From the NCBI RefSeq assembly GCF_027744825.2, contig NW_026527092.1, forward strand, positions 77,001-141,000: 64,000 bases of DNA. The letters run 5' to 3'. The position numbers were made by a program, and so were the translations under genes. Source of the stretch: Synchiropus splendidus (taxonomy: Eukaryota; Chordata; Actinopteri; Syngnathiformes; Callionymidae). Position 1 is the first letter of the stretch. The number at the start of each line of letters is the position of its first letter. Positions 38,158 through 51,503 of this stretch are shown piece by piece. The notes beneath the pieces were generated by a model. The model was given only the letters and a program-made list of their open reading frames with translations. It did no database searches and had not been told where the DNA came from.

Positions 38158-40601
38158 AACCCACCTTATCTCAGGCTGAAAAGCGTTTTTACGCATTGTG
38201 CCATAACTTTTCAGGGAAGCTTCAGAACATGAAATTTTAACCTCCCACTATAGCAGAAAGGGTCTTTCTAGTAGGTGCACATCAAATCTTAGCTGTCTGA
38301 AGTGTTTTTCGAAAGTTATCAACACTTTTATGTTTGGCGTTCCGAAACCCACCTTGTCTCAGGCTGAAAAGCGTTTTTGTGCATTGTGCCATAACTTTTC
38401 AGGGAAGCTTCAGAACATGAAATTTTAACCTCCCACTATAGCAGAAAGGGTCTTTCTAGTAGTTGCACATCAAATCTAAGCTGTCTGAAGTGTTTTTCAA
38501 AAGTTATCAACACTTTTATGTTTGGCGTTCCGAAACCCACCTTATCTCAGGCTGAAAAGCGTTTTTGTGCATTGTGCCATAACTTTTCAGGAAAGCTTCA
38601 GAACATGAAATTTTAACCTCCCACTATAGCAGAAAGGGTCTTTCTAGTAGTTGCACATCAAATCTAAACTGTCTGAAGTGTTTTTCCAAAGTTATCAACA
38701 CTTTTATGTTTGGCGTTCCGAAACCCACCTTATCTCAGGCTGAAAAGCGTTTTTGTGCATTGTGCCATAACTTTTCAGGGAAGCTTCAGAACATGAAATT
38801 TTAACCTCCCACTATAGCAGAAAGGGTCTTTCTAGTAGTTGCACATCAAATCTAAACTGTCTGAAGTGTTTTTCCAAAGTTATCAACCCTTTTATGTTTG
38901 GCGTTCCGAAACCCACCTTATCTCAGGCTGAAAAGCGTTTTTGTGCATTGTGCCATAACTTTTCAGGAAAGCTTCAGAACATGAAATTTTAACCTCCCAC
39001 TATAGCAGAAAGGGTCTTTCTAGTAGTTGCACATCAAATCTAAACTGTCTGAAGTGTTTTTCCAAAGTTATTAACACTTTTATGTTTGGCGTTCCGAAAC
39101 CCACCTTATCTCAGGCTGAAAAGCGTTTTTGTGCATTGTGCCATAACTTTTCAGGGAAGCTTCAGAACATGAAATTTTAACCTCCCACTATAGCAGAAAG
39201 GGTCTTTCTAGTAGTTGCACATCAAATCTAAACTGTCTGAAGTGTTTTTCCAAAGTTATTAACACTTTTATGTTTGGCGTTCCGAAACCCACCTTATCTC
39301 AGGCTGAAAAGCGTTTTTGTGCATTGTGCCATAACTTTTCAGGGAAGCTTCAGAACATGAAATTATAACCTCCCACTATAGCAGAAAGGGTCTTTCTAGT
39401 AGTTGCACATCAAATCTAAACTGTCTGAAGTGTTTTTCCAAAGTTATCAACACTTTTATGTTTGGCGTTCCGAAACCCACCTTATCTCAGGCTGAAAAGC
39501 GTTTTTGTGCATTGTGCCATAACTTTTCAGGGAAGCTTCAGAACATGAAATTTTAACCTCCCACTATAGCAGAAAGGGTCTTTCTAGTAGTTGCACATCA
39601 AATCTAAACTGTCTGAAGTGTTTTTCCAAAGTTATCAACACTTTTATGTTTGGCGTTCCGAAACCCACCTTATCTCAGGCTGAAAAGCGTTTTTGTGCAT
39701 TGTGCCATAACTTTTCAGGGAAGCTTCAGAACATGAAATTTTAACCTCCCACTATAGCAGAAAGGGTCTTTCTAGTAGTTGCACATCAAATCTAAGCTGT
39801 CTGAAGTGTTTTTCAAAAGTTATCAACACTTTTATGTTTGGCGTTCCGAAACCCACCTTATCTCAGGCTGAAAAGCGTTTTTGTGCATTGTGCCATAACT
39901 TTTCAGGAAAGCTTCAGAACATGAAATTTTAACCTCCCACTATAGCAGAAAGGGTCTTTCTAGTAGTTGCACATCAAATCTAAACTGTCTGAAGTGTTTT
40001 TCGAAAGTTATCAACACTTTTATGTTTGGCGTTCCGAAACCCACCTTATCTCAGGCTGAAAAGCGTTTTTGTGCATTGTGCCATAACTTTTCAGGGAAGC
40101 TTCAGAACATGAAATTTTAACCTCCCACTATAGCAGAAAGGGTCTTTCTAGTAGTTGCACATCAAATCTAAGCTGTCTGAAGTGTTTTTCCAAAGTTATC
40201 AACACTTTTATGTTTGGCGTTCCGAAACCCACCTTATCTCAGGCTGAAAAGCGTTTTTACGCATTGTGCCATAACTTTTCAGGGAAGCTTCAGAACATGA
40301 AATTTTAACCTCCCACTATAGCAGAAAGGGTCTTTCTAGTAGGTGCACATCAAATCTAAGCTCTCTGAAGTGTTTTTCGAAAGTTATCAACACTTTTATG
40401 TTTGGCGTTCCGAAACCCACCTTATCTCAGGCTGAAAAGCGTTTTTGTGCATTGTGCCATAACTTTTCAGGGAAGCTTCAGAACATGAAATTTTAACCTC
40501 CCACTATAGCAGAAAGGGTCTTTCTAGTAGTTGCACATCAAATCTAAACTGTCTGAAGTGTTTTTCCAAAGTTATCAACACTTTTATGTTTGGCGTTCCG
40601 A
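38158..40601. repeat. 13-monomer-offset block, copy 1
   Basis: Order: P1-R-S-U-Q2-Q-U-U-R-X-X-P2-U. The first seven monomers match those at 40602 at an offset of 2444 bp. They share CCTTGTCTC (G at 38356 and 40800), ATCAACCCTTTT (38887 and 41331) and GAAATTATAACC (A at 39365 and 41809). After the seventh monomer the orders diverge. Confidence 0.88.
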
Positions 40602-43044
40602 AACCCACCTTATCTCAGGCTGAAAAGCGTTTTTACGCATTGTGCCATAACTTTTCAGGGAAGCTTCAGAACATGAAATTTTAACCTCCCACTATAGCAG
40701 AAAGGGTCTTTCTAGTAGGTGCACATCAAATCTAAGCTGTCTGAAGTGTTTTTCGAAAGTTATCAACACTTTTATGTTTGGCGTTCCGAAACCCACCTTG
40801 TCTCAGGCTGAAAAGCGTTTTTGTGCATTGTGCCATAACTTTTCAGGGAAGCTTCAGAACATGAAATTTTAACCTCCCACTATAGCAGAAAGGGTCTTTC
40901 TAGTAGTTGCACATCAAATCTAAGCTGTCTGAAGTGTTTTTCAAAAGTTATCAACACTTTTATGTTTGGCGTTCCGAAACCCACCTTATCTCAGGCTGAA
41001 AAGCGTTTTTGTGCATTGTGCCATAACTTTTCAGGAAAGCTTCAGAACATGAAATTTTAACCTCCCACTATAGCAGAAAGGGTCTTTCTAGTAGTTGCAC
41101 ATCAAATCTAAACTGTCTGAAGTGTTTTTCCAAAGTTATCAACACTTTTATGTTTGGCGTTCCGAAACCCACCTTATCTCAGGCTGAAAAGCGTTTTTGT
41201 GCATTGTGCCATAACTTTTCAGGGAAGCTTCAGAACATGAAATTTTAACCTCCCACTATAGCAGAAAGGGTCTTTCTAGTAGTTGCACATCAAATCTAAA
41301 CTGTCTGAAGTGTTTTTCCAAAGTTATCAACCCTTTTATGTTTGGCGTTCCGAAACCCACCTTATCTCAGGCTGAAAAGCGTTTTTGTGCATTGTGCCAT
41401 AACTTTTCAGGAAAGCTTCAGAACATGAAATTTTAACCTCCCACTATAGCAGAAAGGGTCTTTCTAGTAGTTGCACATCAAATCTAAACTGTCTGAAGTG
41501 TTTTTCCAAAGTTATTAACACTTTTATGTTTGGCGTTCCGAAACCCACCTTATCTCAGGCTGAAAAGCGTTTTTGTGCATTGTGCCATAACTTTTCAGGG
41601 AAGCTTCAGAACATGAAATTTTAACCTCCCACTATAGCAGAAAGGGTCTTTCTAGTAGTTGCACATCAAATCTAAACTGTCTGAAGTGTTTTTCCAAAGT
41701 TATTAACACTTTTATGTTTGGCGTTCCGAAACCCACCTTATCTCAGGCTGAAAAGCGTTTTTGTGCATTGTGCCATAACTTTTCAGGGAAGCTTCAGAAC
41801 ATGAAATTATAACCTCCCACTATAGCAGAAAGGGTCTTTCTAGTAGTTGCACATCAAATCTAAACTGTCTGAAGTGTTTTTCCAAAGTTATCAACACTTT
41901 TATGTTTGGCGTTCCGAAACCCACCTTATCTCAGGCTGAAAAGCGTTTTTGTGCATTGTGCCATAACTTTTCAGGGAAGCTTCAGAACATGAAATTTTAA
42001 CCTCCCACTATAGCAGAAAGGGTCTTTCTAGTAGTTGCACATCAAATCTAAGCTGTCTAAGTGTTTTTCAAAAGTTATCAACACTTTTATGTTTGGCGTT
42101 CCGAAACCCACCTTATCTCAGGCTGAAAAGCGTTTTTGTGCATTGTGCCATAACTTTTCAGGAAAGCTTCAGAACATGAAATTTTAACCTCCCACTATAG
42201 CAGAAAGGGTCTTTCTAATAGTTGCACATCAAATCTAAACTGTCTGAAGTGTTTTTCCAAAGTTATCAACACTTTTATGTTTGGCGTTCCGAAACCCACC
42301 TTATCTCAGGCTGAAAAGCGTTTTTGTGCATTGTGCCATAACTTTTCAGGGAAGCTTCAGAACATGAAATTTTAACCTCCCACTATAGCAGAAAGGGTCT
42401 TTCTAGTAGTTGCACATCAAATCTAAACTGTCTGAAGTGTTTTTCCAAAGTTATCAACACTTTTATGTTTGGCGTTCCGAAACCCACCTTATCTCAGGCT
42501 GAAAAGCGTTTTTGTGCATTGTGCCATAACTTTTCAGGGAAGCTTCAGAACATGAAATTTTAACCTCCCACTATAGCAGAAAGGGTCTTTCTAGTAGTTG
42601 CACATCAAATCTAAGCTGTCTGAAGTGTTTTTCAAAAGTTATCAACACTTTTATGTTTGGCGTTCCGAAACCCACCTTATCTCAGGCTGAAAAGCGTTTT
42701 TGTGCATTGTGCCATAACTTTTCAGGAAAGCTTCAGAACATGAAATTTTAACCTCCCACTATAGCAGAAAGGGTCTTTCTAGTAGTTGCACATCAAATCT
42801 AAACTGTCTGAAGTGTTTTTCCAAAGTTATCAACACTTTTATGTTTGGCGTTCCGAAACCCACCTTATCTCAGGCTGAAAAGCGTTTTTGTGCATTGTGC
42901 CATAACTTTTCAGGGAAGCTTCAGAACATGAAATTTTAACCTCCCACTATAGCAGAAAGGGTCTTTCTAGTAGTTGCACATCAAATCTAAGCTGTCTGAA
43001 GTGTTTTTCCAAAGTTATCAACACTTTTATGTTTGGCGTTCCGA
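40602..43044. repeat. 13-monomer-offset block, copy 2, with a 1-bp deletion
   Basis: Order: P1-R-S-U-Q2-Q-U-R-S-U-R-S-X. The first seven monomers repeat those at 38158 with three shared private markers. Relative to copy 1, one U monomer is missing after the seventh. The R monomer at that place (41918) also carries a 1-bp deletion at 42058, so a breakpoint may lie nearby. Confidence 0.85.
42058..42059. other. 1-bp deletion (register -1)
   Basis: The usual TGTCTGAAGTG reads TGTCTAAGTG, with one G lost just before the left dyad arm of the monomer starting at 41918. The register returns to its value before the 34957 insertion. Confidence 0.88.
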
Positions 43045-46000
43045 AACCCACCTTATCTCAGGCTGAAAAGCGTTTTTGTGCATTGTGCCATAACTTTTCA
43101 GGGAAGCTTCAGAACATGAAATTTTAACCTCCCACTATAGCAGAAAGGGTCTTTCTAGTAGTTGCACATCAAATCTAAGCTGTCTGAAGTGTTTTTCAAA
43201 AGTTATCAACACTTTTATGTTTGGCGTTCCGAAACCCACGTTATCTCAGGCTGAAAAGCGTTTTTGTGCATTGTGCCATAACTTTTCAGGAAAGCTTCAG
43301 AACATGAAATTTTAACCTCCCACTATAGCAGAAAGGGTCTTTCTAGTAGTTGCACATCAAATCTAAACTGTCTGAAGTGTTTTTCCAAAGTTATCAACAC
43401 TTTTATGTTTGGCGTTCCGAAACCCACCTTATCTCAGGCTGAAAAGCGTTTTTACGCATTGTGCCATAACTTTTCAGGGAAGCTTCAGAACATGAAATTT
43501 TAACCTCCCACTATAGCAGAAAGGGTCTTTCTAGTAGTTGCACATCAAATCTAAGCTGTCTGAAGTGTTTTTCAAAAGTTATCAACACTTTTATGTTTGG
43601 CGTTCCGAAACCCACCTTATCTCAGGCTGAAAAGCGTTTTTGTGCATTGTGCCATAACTTTTCAGGAAAGCTTCAGAACATGAAATTTTAACCTCCCACT
43701 ATAGCAGAAAGGGTCTTTCTAGTAGTTGCACATCAAATCTAAACTGTCTGAAGTGTTTTTCCAAAGTTATCAACACTTTTATGTTTGGCGTTCCGAAACC
43801 CACCTTATCTCAGGCTGAAAAGCGTTTTTACGCATTGTGCCATAACTTTTCAGGGAAGCTTCAGTACATGAAATTTTAACCTCCCACTATAGCAGAAAGG
43901 GTCTTTCTAGTAGGTGCACATCAAATCTAAGCTCTCTGAAGTGTTTTTCGAAAGTTATCAACACTTTTATGTTTGGCGTTCCGAAACCCACCTTATCTCA
44001 GGCTGAAAAGCGTTTTTGTGCATTGTGCCATAACTTTTCAGGGAAGCTTCAGAACATGAAATTTTAACCTCCCACTATAGCAGAAAGGGTCTTTCTAGTA
44101 GTTGCACATCAAATCTAAACTGTCTGAAGTGTTTTTCCAAAGTTATTAACACTTTTATGTTTGGCGTTCCGAAACCCTCCTTATCTCTGGCTGAAAAGCG
44201 TTTTTGTGCATTGTGCCATAACTTTTCAGGGAAGCTTCAGAACATGAAATTTTAACCTCCCACTATAGCAGAAAGGGTCTTTCTAGTAGTTGCACATCAA
44301 ATCTAAACTGTCTGAAGTGTTTTTCCAAAGTTATCAACACTTTTATGTTTGGCGTTCCGAAACCCACCTTATCTCAGGCTGAAAAGCGTTTTTGTGCATT
44401 GTGCCATAACTTTTCAGGAAAGCTTCAGAACATGAAATTTTAACCTCCCACTATAGCAGAAAGGGTCTTTCTAGTAGTTGCTCATCAAATCTAAGCTGTC
44501 TGAAGTGTTTTTCAAAAGTTATCAACACTTTTATGTTTGGCGTTCCGAAACCCACCTTATCTCAGGCTGAAAAGCGTTTTTGTGCATTGTGCCATAACTT
44601 TTCAGGAAAGCTTCAGAACATGAAATTTTAATCTCCCACTATAGCAGAAAGGGTCTTTCTAGTAGTTGCACATCAAATCTAAACTGTCTGAAGTGTTTTT
44701 CCAAAGTTATCAACACTTTTATGTTTGGCGTTCCGAAACCCACCTTATCTCAGGCTGAAAAGCGTTTTTGTGCATTGTGCCATAACTTTTCAGGAAAGCT
44801 TCAGAACATGAAATTTTAACCTCCCACTATAGCAGAAAGGGTCTTTCTAGTAGTTGCACATCAAATCTAAACTGTCTGAAGTGTTTTTCCAAAGTTATCA
44901 ACACTTTTATGTTTGGCGTTCCGAAACCCACCTTATCTCAGGCTGAAAAGCGTTTTTACGCATTGTGCCATAACTTTTCAGGGAAGCTTCAGAACATGAA
45001 ATTTTAACCTCCCACTATAGCAGAAAGGTGTTTCTAGTAGGTGCACATCAAATCTTAGCTCTCTGAAGTGTTTTTCGAAAGTTATCAGCACTTTTATGTT
45101 TGGCGTTCCGAAACCCACCTTATCTCAGGCTGAAAAGCGTTTTTGTGCATTGTGCCATAACTTTTCAGGAAAGCTTCAGAACATGAAATTTTAACCTCCC
45201 ACTATAGCAGAAAGTGTCTTTCTAGTAGTTGCACATCAAATCTAAACTGTCTGAAGTGTTTTTCCAAAGTTATTAACACTTTTATGTTTGGCGTTCCGAA
45301 ACCCACCTTATCTCAGGCTGAAAAGCGTTTTTGTGCATTGTGCCATAACTTTTCAGGGAAGCTTCAGAACATGAAATTTTAACCTCCCACTATAGCAGAA
45401 AGGGTCTTTCTAGTAGTTGCACATCAAATCTAAACTGTCTGAAGTGTTTTTCCAAAGTTATTAACACTTTTATGTTTGGCGTTCCGAAACCCACCTTATC
45501 TCAGGCTGAAAAGCGTTTTTGTGCATTGTGCCATAACTTTTCAGGGAAGCTTCAGAACATGAAATTTTAACCTCCCACTATAGCAGAAAGGGTCTTTCTA
45601 GTAGTTGCACATCAAATCTAAACTGTCTGAAGTGTTTTTCCAAAGTTATCAACACTTTTATGTTTGGCGTTCCGAAACCCACCTTATCTCAGGCTGAAAA
45701 GCGTTTTTACGCATTGTGCCATAACTTTTCAGGGAAGCTTCAGAACATGAAATTTTAACCTCCCACTATAGCAGAAAGTGTCTTTCTAGTAGTTGCACAT
45801 CAAATCTAAACTGTCTGAAGTGTTTTTCCAAAGTTATTAACACTTTTATGTTTGGCGTTCCGAAACCCACCTTATCTCAGGCTGAAAAGCGTTTTTGTGC
45901 ATTGTGCCATAACTTTTCAGGGAAGCTTCAGAACATGAAATTTTAACCTCCCACTATAGCAGAAAGGGTCTTTCTAGTAGTTGCACATCAAATCTAAACT

Positions 46001-46803
46001 GTCTGAAGTGTTTTTCCAAAGTTATTAACACTTTTATGTTTGGCGTTCCGAAACCCACCTTATCTCAGGCTGAAAAGCGTTTTTGTGCATTGTGCCATAA
46101 CTTTTCAGGGAAGCTTCAGAACATGAAATTTTAACCTCCCACTATAGCAGAAAGGGTCTTTCTAGTAGTTGCACATCAAATCTAAACTGTCTGAAGTGTT
46201 TTTCCAAAGTTATCAACACTTTTATGTTTGGCGTTCCGAAACCCACCTTATCTCAGGCTGAAAAGCGTTTTTACGCATTGTGCCATAACTTTTCAGGGAA
46301 GCTTCAGAACATGAAATTTTAACCTCCCACTATAGCAGAAAGGGTCTTTCTAGTAGGTGCACATCAAATCTAAGCTGTCTGAAGTGTTTTTCGAAAGTTA
46401 TCAACACTTTTATGTTTGGCGTTCCGAAACCCACCTTATCTCAGGCTGAAAAGCGTTTTTGTGCATTGTGCCATAACTTTTCAGGGAAGCTTCAGAACAT
46501 GAAATTTTAACCTCCCACTATAGCAGAAAGGGTCTTTCTAGTAGTTGCACATCAAATCTAAGCTGTCTGAAGTGTTTTTCAAAAGTTATCAACACTTTTA
46601 TGTTTGGCGTTCCGAAACCCACCTTATCTCAGGCTGAAAAGCGTTTTTGTGCATTGTGCCATAACTTTTCAGGAAAGCTTCAGAACATGAAATTTTAACC
46701 TCCCACTATAGCAGAAAGGGTCTTTCTAGTAGTTGCACATCAAATCTAAACTGTCTGAAGTGTTTTTCCAAAGTTATCAACACTTTTATGTTTGGCGTTC
46801 CGA
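43045..46803. repeat. Array region: mixed order with PR and the marked P2/Q2 pair
   Basis: It holds 20 monomers: R-S-PR-S-P2-Q-U-X-S-S-P2-Q2-Q-U-X-Q-U-P1-R-S. The P2/Q2 pair at 44925-45299 carries ATCAGCAC and AAAGTGTC. The X at 45676 combines AC34-35 with AAAGTGTC and T163, and looks like a crossover between P and the marked Q2. Q-U occurs three times between 43985 and 46239. There is no gene. Confidence 0.75.
45027..45030. other. 1-bp deletion with substitution (register -1)
   Basis: The usual AAAGGGTCTTTC reads AAAGGTGTTTC in the P2 monomer starting at 44925, which is then 187 bp long. Confidence 0.88.
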
Positions 46804-49800
46804 AACCCACCTTATCTCAGGCTGCAAAGCGTTTTTACGCATTGTGCCATAACTTTTCAGGGAAGCTTCAGAACATGAAATTTTAACCTCCCACTATAGC
46901 AGAAAGGATCTTTCTAGTAGGTGCACATCAAATCTAAGCTCTCTGAAGTGTTTTTCGAAAGTTATCAACACTTTTATGTTTGGCGTTCCGAAACCCACCT
47001 TATCTCAGGCTGAAAAGCGTTTTTGTGCATTGTGCCATAACTTTTCAGGGAAGCTTCAGAACATGAAATTTTAACCTCCCACTATAGCAGAAAGGGTCTT
47101 TCTAGTAGTTGCACATCAAATCTAAACTGTCTGAAGTGTTTTTCCAAAGTTATTAACACTTTTATGTTTGGCGTTCCGAAACCCACCTTATCTCAGGCTG
47201 AAAAGCGTTTTTGTGCATTGTGCCATAACTTTTCAGGGAAGCTTCAGAACATGAAATTTTAACCTCCCACTATAGCAGAAAGGGTCTTTCTAGTAGTTGC
47301 ACATCAAATCTAAACTGTCTGAAGTGTTTTTCCAAAGTTATCAACACTTTTATGTTTGGCGTTCCGAAACCCACCTTATCTCAGGCTGAAAAGCGTTTTT
47401 GTGCATTGTGCCATAACTTTTCAGGGAAGCTTCAGAACATGAAATTTGAACCTCCCACTATAGCAGAAAGGGTCTTTCTAGTAGTTGCACATCAAATCTA
47501 AGCTGTCTGAAGTGTTTTTCAAAAGTTATCAACACTTTTATGTTTGGCGTTCCGAAACCCACCTTATCTCAGGCTGAAAAGCGTTTTTGTGCATTGTGCC
47601 ATAACTTTTCAGGAAAGCTTCAGAACATGAAATTTTAACCTCCCACTATAGCAGAAAGGGTCTTTCTAGTAGTTGCACATCAAATCTAAACTGTCTGAAG
47701 TGTTTTTCCAAAGTTATCAACACTTTTATGTTTGGCGTTCCGAAACCCACCTTATCTCAGGCTGAAAAGCGTTTTTACGCATTGTGCCATAACTTTTCAG
47801 GGAAGCTTCAGAACATGAAATTTTAACCTCCCACTATAGCAGAAAGGATCTTTCTAGTAGGTGCACATCAAATCTAAGCTCTCTGAAGTGTTTTTCGAAA
47901 GTTATCAACACTTTTATGTTTGGCGTTCCGAAACCCACCTTATCTCAGGCTGAAAAGCGTTTTTGTGCATTGTGCCATAACTTTTCAGGGAAGCTTCAGA
48001 ACATGAAATTTTAACCTCCCACTATAGCAGAAAGGGTCTTTCTAGTAGGTGCACATCAAATCTAAGCTGTCTGAAGTGTTTTTCGAAAGTTATCAACACT
48101 TTTATGTTTGGCGTTCCGAAACCCACCTTATCTCAGGCTGAAAAGCGTTTTTGTGCATTGTGCCATAACTTTTCAGGGAAGCTTCAGAACATGAAATTTT
48201 AACCTCCCACTATAGCAGAAAGGGTCTTTCTAGTAGTTGCACATCAACTCTAAGCTGTCTGAAGTGTTTTTCAAAAGTTATCAACACTTTTATGTTTGGC
48301 GTTCCGAAACCCACCTTATCTCAGGCTGAAAAGCGTTTTTGTGCATTGTGCCATAACTTTTCAGGGAAGCTTCAGAACATGAAATTTTAACCTCCCACTA
48401 TAGCAGAAAGGGTCTTTCTAGTAGTTGCACATCAAATCTAAACTGTCTGAAGTGTTTTTCCAAAGTTATCAACACTTTTATGTTTGGCGTTCCGAAACCC
48501 ACCTTATCTCAGGCTGAAAAGCGTTTTTACGCATTGTGCCATAACTTTTCAGGGAAGCTTCAGAACATGAAATTTTAACCTCCCACTATAGCAGAAAGGA
48601 TCTTTCTAGTAGGTGCACATCAAATCTAAGCTCTCTGAAGTGTTTTTCGAAAGTTATCAACACTTTTATGTTTGGCGTTCCGAAACCCACCTTATCTCAG
48701 GCTGAAAAGCGTTTTTGTGCATTGTGCCATAACTTTTCAGGGAAGCTTCAGAACATGAAATTTTAACCTCCCACTATAGCAGAAAGGGTCTTTCTAGTAG
48801 TTGCACATCAAATCTAAACTGTCTGAAGTGTTTTTCCAAAGTTATCAACACTTTTATGTTTGGCGTTCCGAAACCCACCTTATCTCAGGCTGAAAAGCGT
48901 TTTTGTGCATTGTGCCATAACTTTTCAGGGAAGCTTCAGAACATGAAATTTGAACCTCCCACTATAGCAGAAAGGGTCTTTCTAGTAGTTGCACATCAAA
49001 TCTAAGCTGTCTGAAGTGTTTTTCAAAAGTTATCAACACTTTTATGTTTGGCGTTCCGAAACCCACCTTATCTCAGGCTGAAAAGCGTTTTTGTGCATTG
49101 TGCCATAACTTTTCAGGAAAGCTTCAGAACATGAAATTTTAACCTCCCACTATAGCAGAAAGGGTCTTTCTAGTAGTTGCACATCAAATCTAAACTGTCT
49201 GAAGTGTTTTTCCAAAGTTATCAACACTTTTATGTTTGGCGTTCCGAAACCCACCTTATCTCAGGCTGAAAAGCGTTTTTACGCATTGTGCCATAACTTT
49301 TCAGGGAAGCTTCAGAACATGAAATTTTAACCTCCCACTATAGCAGAAAGGATCTTTCTAGTAGGTGCACATCAAATCTAAGCTCTCTGAAGTGTTTTTC
49401 GAAAGTTATCAACACTTTTATGTTTGGCGTTCCGAAACCCACCTTATCTCAGGCTGAAAAGCGTTTTTGTGCATTGTGCCATAACTTTTCAGGGAAGCTT
49501 CAGAACATGAAATTTTAACCTCCCACTATAGCAGAAAGGGTCTTTCTAGTAGTTGCACATCAAATCTAAACTGTCTGAAGTGTTTTTCCAAAGTTATTAA
49601 CACTTTTATGTTTGGCGTTCCGAAACCCACCTTATCTCAGGCTGAAAAGCGTTTTTGTGCATTGTGCCATAACTTTTCAGGGAAGCTTCAGAACATGAAA
49701 TTTTAACCTCCCACTATAGCAGAAAGGGTCTTTCTTGTAGTTGCACATCAAATCTAAACTGTCTGAAGTGTTTTTCCAAAGTTATCAACACTTTTATGTT

Positions 49801-51503
49801 TGGCGTTCCGAAACCCACCTTATCTCAGGCTGAAAAGCGTTTTTGTGCATTGTGCCATAACTTTTCAGGGAAGCTTCAGAACATGAAATTTTAACCTCCC
49901 ACTATAGCAGAAAGGGTCTTTCTAGTAGTTGCACATCAAATCTAAGCTGTCTGAAGTGTTTTTCAAAAGTTATCAACACTTTTATGTTTGGCGTTCCGAA
50001 ACCCACCTTATCTCAGGCTGAAAAGCGTTTTTGTGCATTGTGCCATAACTTTTCAGGAAAGCTTCAGAACATGAAATTTTAACCTCCCACTATAGCAGAA
50101 AGGGTCTTTCTCGTAGTTGCACATCAAATCTAAACTGTCTGAAGTGTTTTTCCAAAGTTATCAAAACTTTTATGTTTGGCGTTCCGAAACCCACCTTATC
50201 TCAGGCTGAAAAGCGTTTTTACGCATTGTGCCATAACTTTTCAGGGAAGCTTCAGAACATGAAATTTTAACCTCCCACTATAGCAGAAAGGGTCTTTCTA
50301 GTAGGTGCACATCAAATCTAAGCTCTCTGAAGTGTTTTTCGAAAGTTATCAACACTTTTATGTTTGGCGTTCCGAAACCCACCTTATCTCAGGCTGAAAA
50401 GCGTTTTTGTGCATTGTGCCATAACTTTTCAGGGAAGCTTCAGAACATGAAATTTTAACCTCCCACTATAGCAGAAAGGGTCTTTCTAGTAGTTGCACAT
50501 CAAATCTAAACTGTCTGAAGTGTTTTTCCAAAGTTATTAACACTTTTATGTTTGGCGTTCCGAAACCCACCTTATCTCAGGCTGAAAAGCGTTTTTGTGC
50601 ATTGTGCCATAACTTTTCAGGGAAGCTTCAGAACATGAAATTTTAACCTCCCACTATAGCAGAAAGGGTCTTTCTAGTAGTTGCACATCAAATCTAAACT
50701 GTCTGAAGTGTTTTTCCAAAGTTATTAACACTTTTATGTTTGGCGTTCCGAAACCCACCTTATCTCAGGCTGAAAAGCGTTTTTGTGCATTGTGCCATAA
50801 CTTTTCAGGGAAGCTTCAGAACATGAAATTTTAACCTCCCACTATAGCAGAAAGGGTCTTTCTAGTAGTTGCACATCAAATCTAAACTGTCTGAAGTGTT
50901 TTTCCAAAGTTATCAACACTTTTATGTTTGGCGTTCCGAAACCCACCTTATCTCAGGCTGAAAAGCGTTTTTGTGCATTGTGCCATAAATTTTCAGGAAA
51001 GCTTCAGAACATGAAATTTTAACCTCCCACTATAGCAGAAAGGGTCTTTCTAGTAGTTGCACATCAAATCTAAACTGTCTGAAGTGTTTTTCCAAAGTTA
51101 TCAACACTTTTATGTTTGGCGTTCCGAAACCCACCTTATCTCAGGCTGAAAAGCGTTTTTACGCATTGTGCCATAACTTTTCAGGGAAGCTTCAGAACAT
51201 GAAATTTTAACCTCCCACTATAGCAGAAAGGATCTTTCTAGTAGGTGCACATCAAATCTAAGCTCTCTGAAGTGTTTTTCGAAAGTTATCAACACTTTTA
51301 TGTTTGGCGTTCCGAAACCCACCTTATCTCAGGCTGAAAAGCGTTTTTGTGCATTGTGCCATAACTTTTCAGGGAAGCTTCAGAACATGAAATTTTAACC
51401 TCCCACTATAGCAGAAAGGGTCTTTCTAGTAGTTGCACATCAAATCTAAACTGTCTGAAGTGTTTTTCCAAAGTTATCAACACTTTTATGTTTGGCGTTC
51501 CGA
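46804..51503. repeat. Nested 4- and 5-mer HORs, each starting with P2
   Basis: It holds 25 monomers: P2-Q-U-R-S, P2-X-R-U, P2-U-R-S, P2-Q-U-R-S, P2-Q-Q-U-S, P2-U. All P2 copies except that at 50188 have AAAGGATC. R copies at 47368 and 48872 share AAATTTGAACC (G at 47448 and 48952, 1504 bp apart), so an eight-monomer duplication spans the 4- and 5-mer units. This shows HOR length changing by single-monomer gain or loss inside a larger duplicated unit. Confidence 0.85.
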
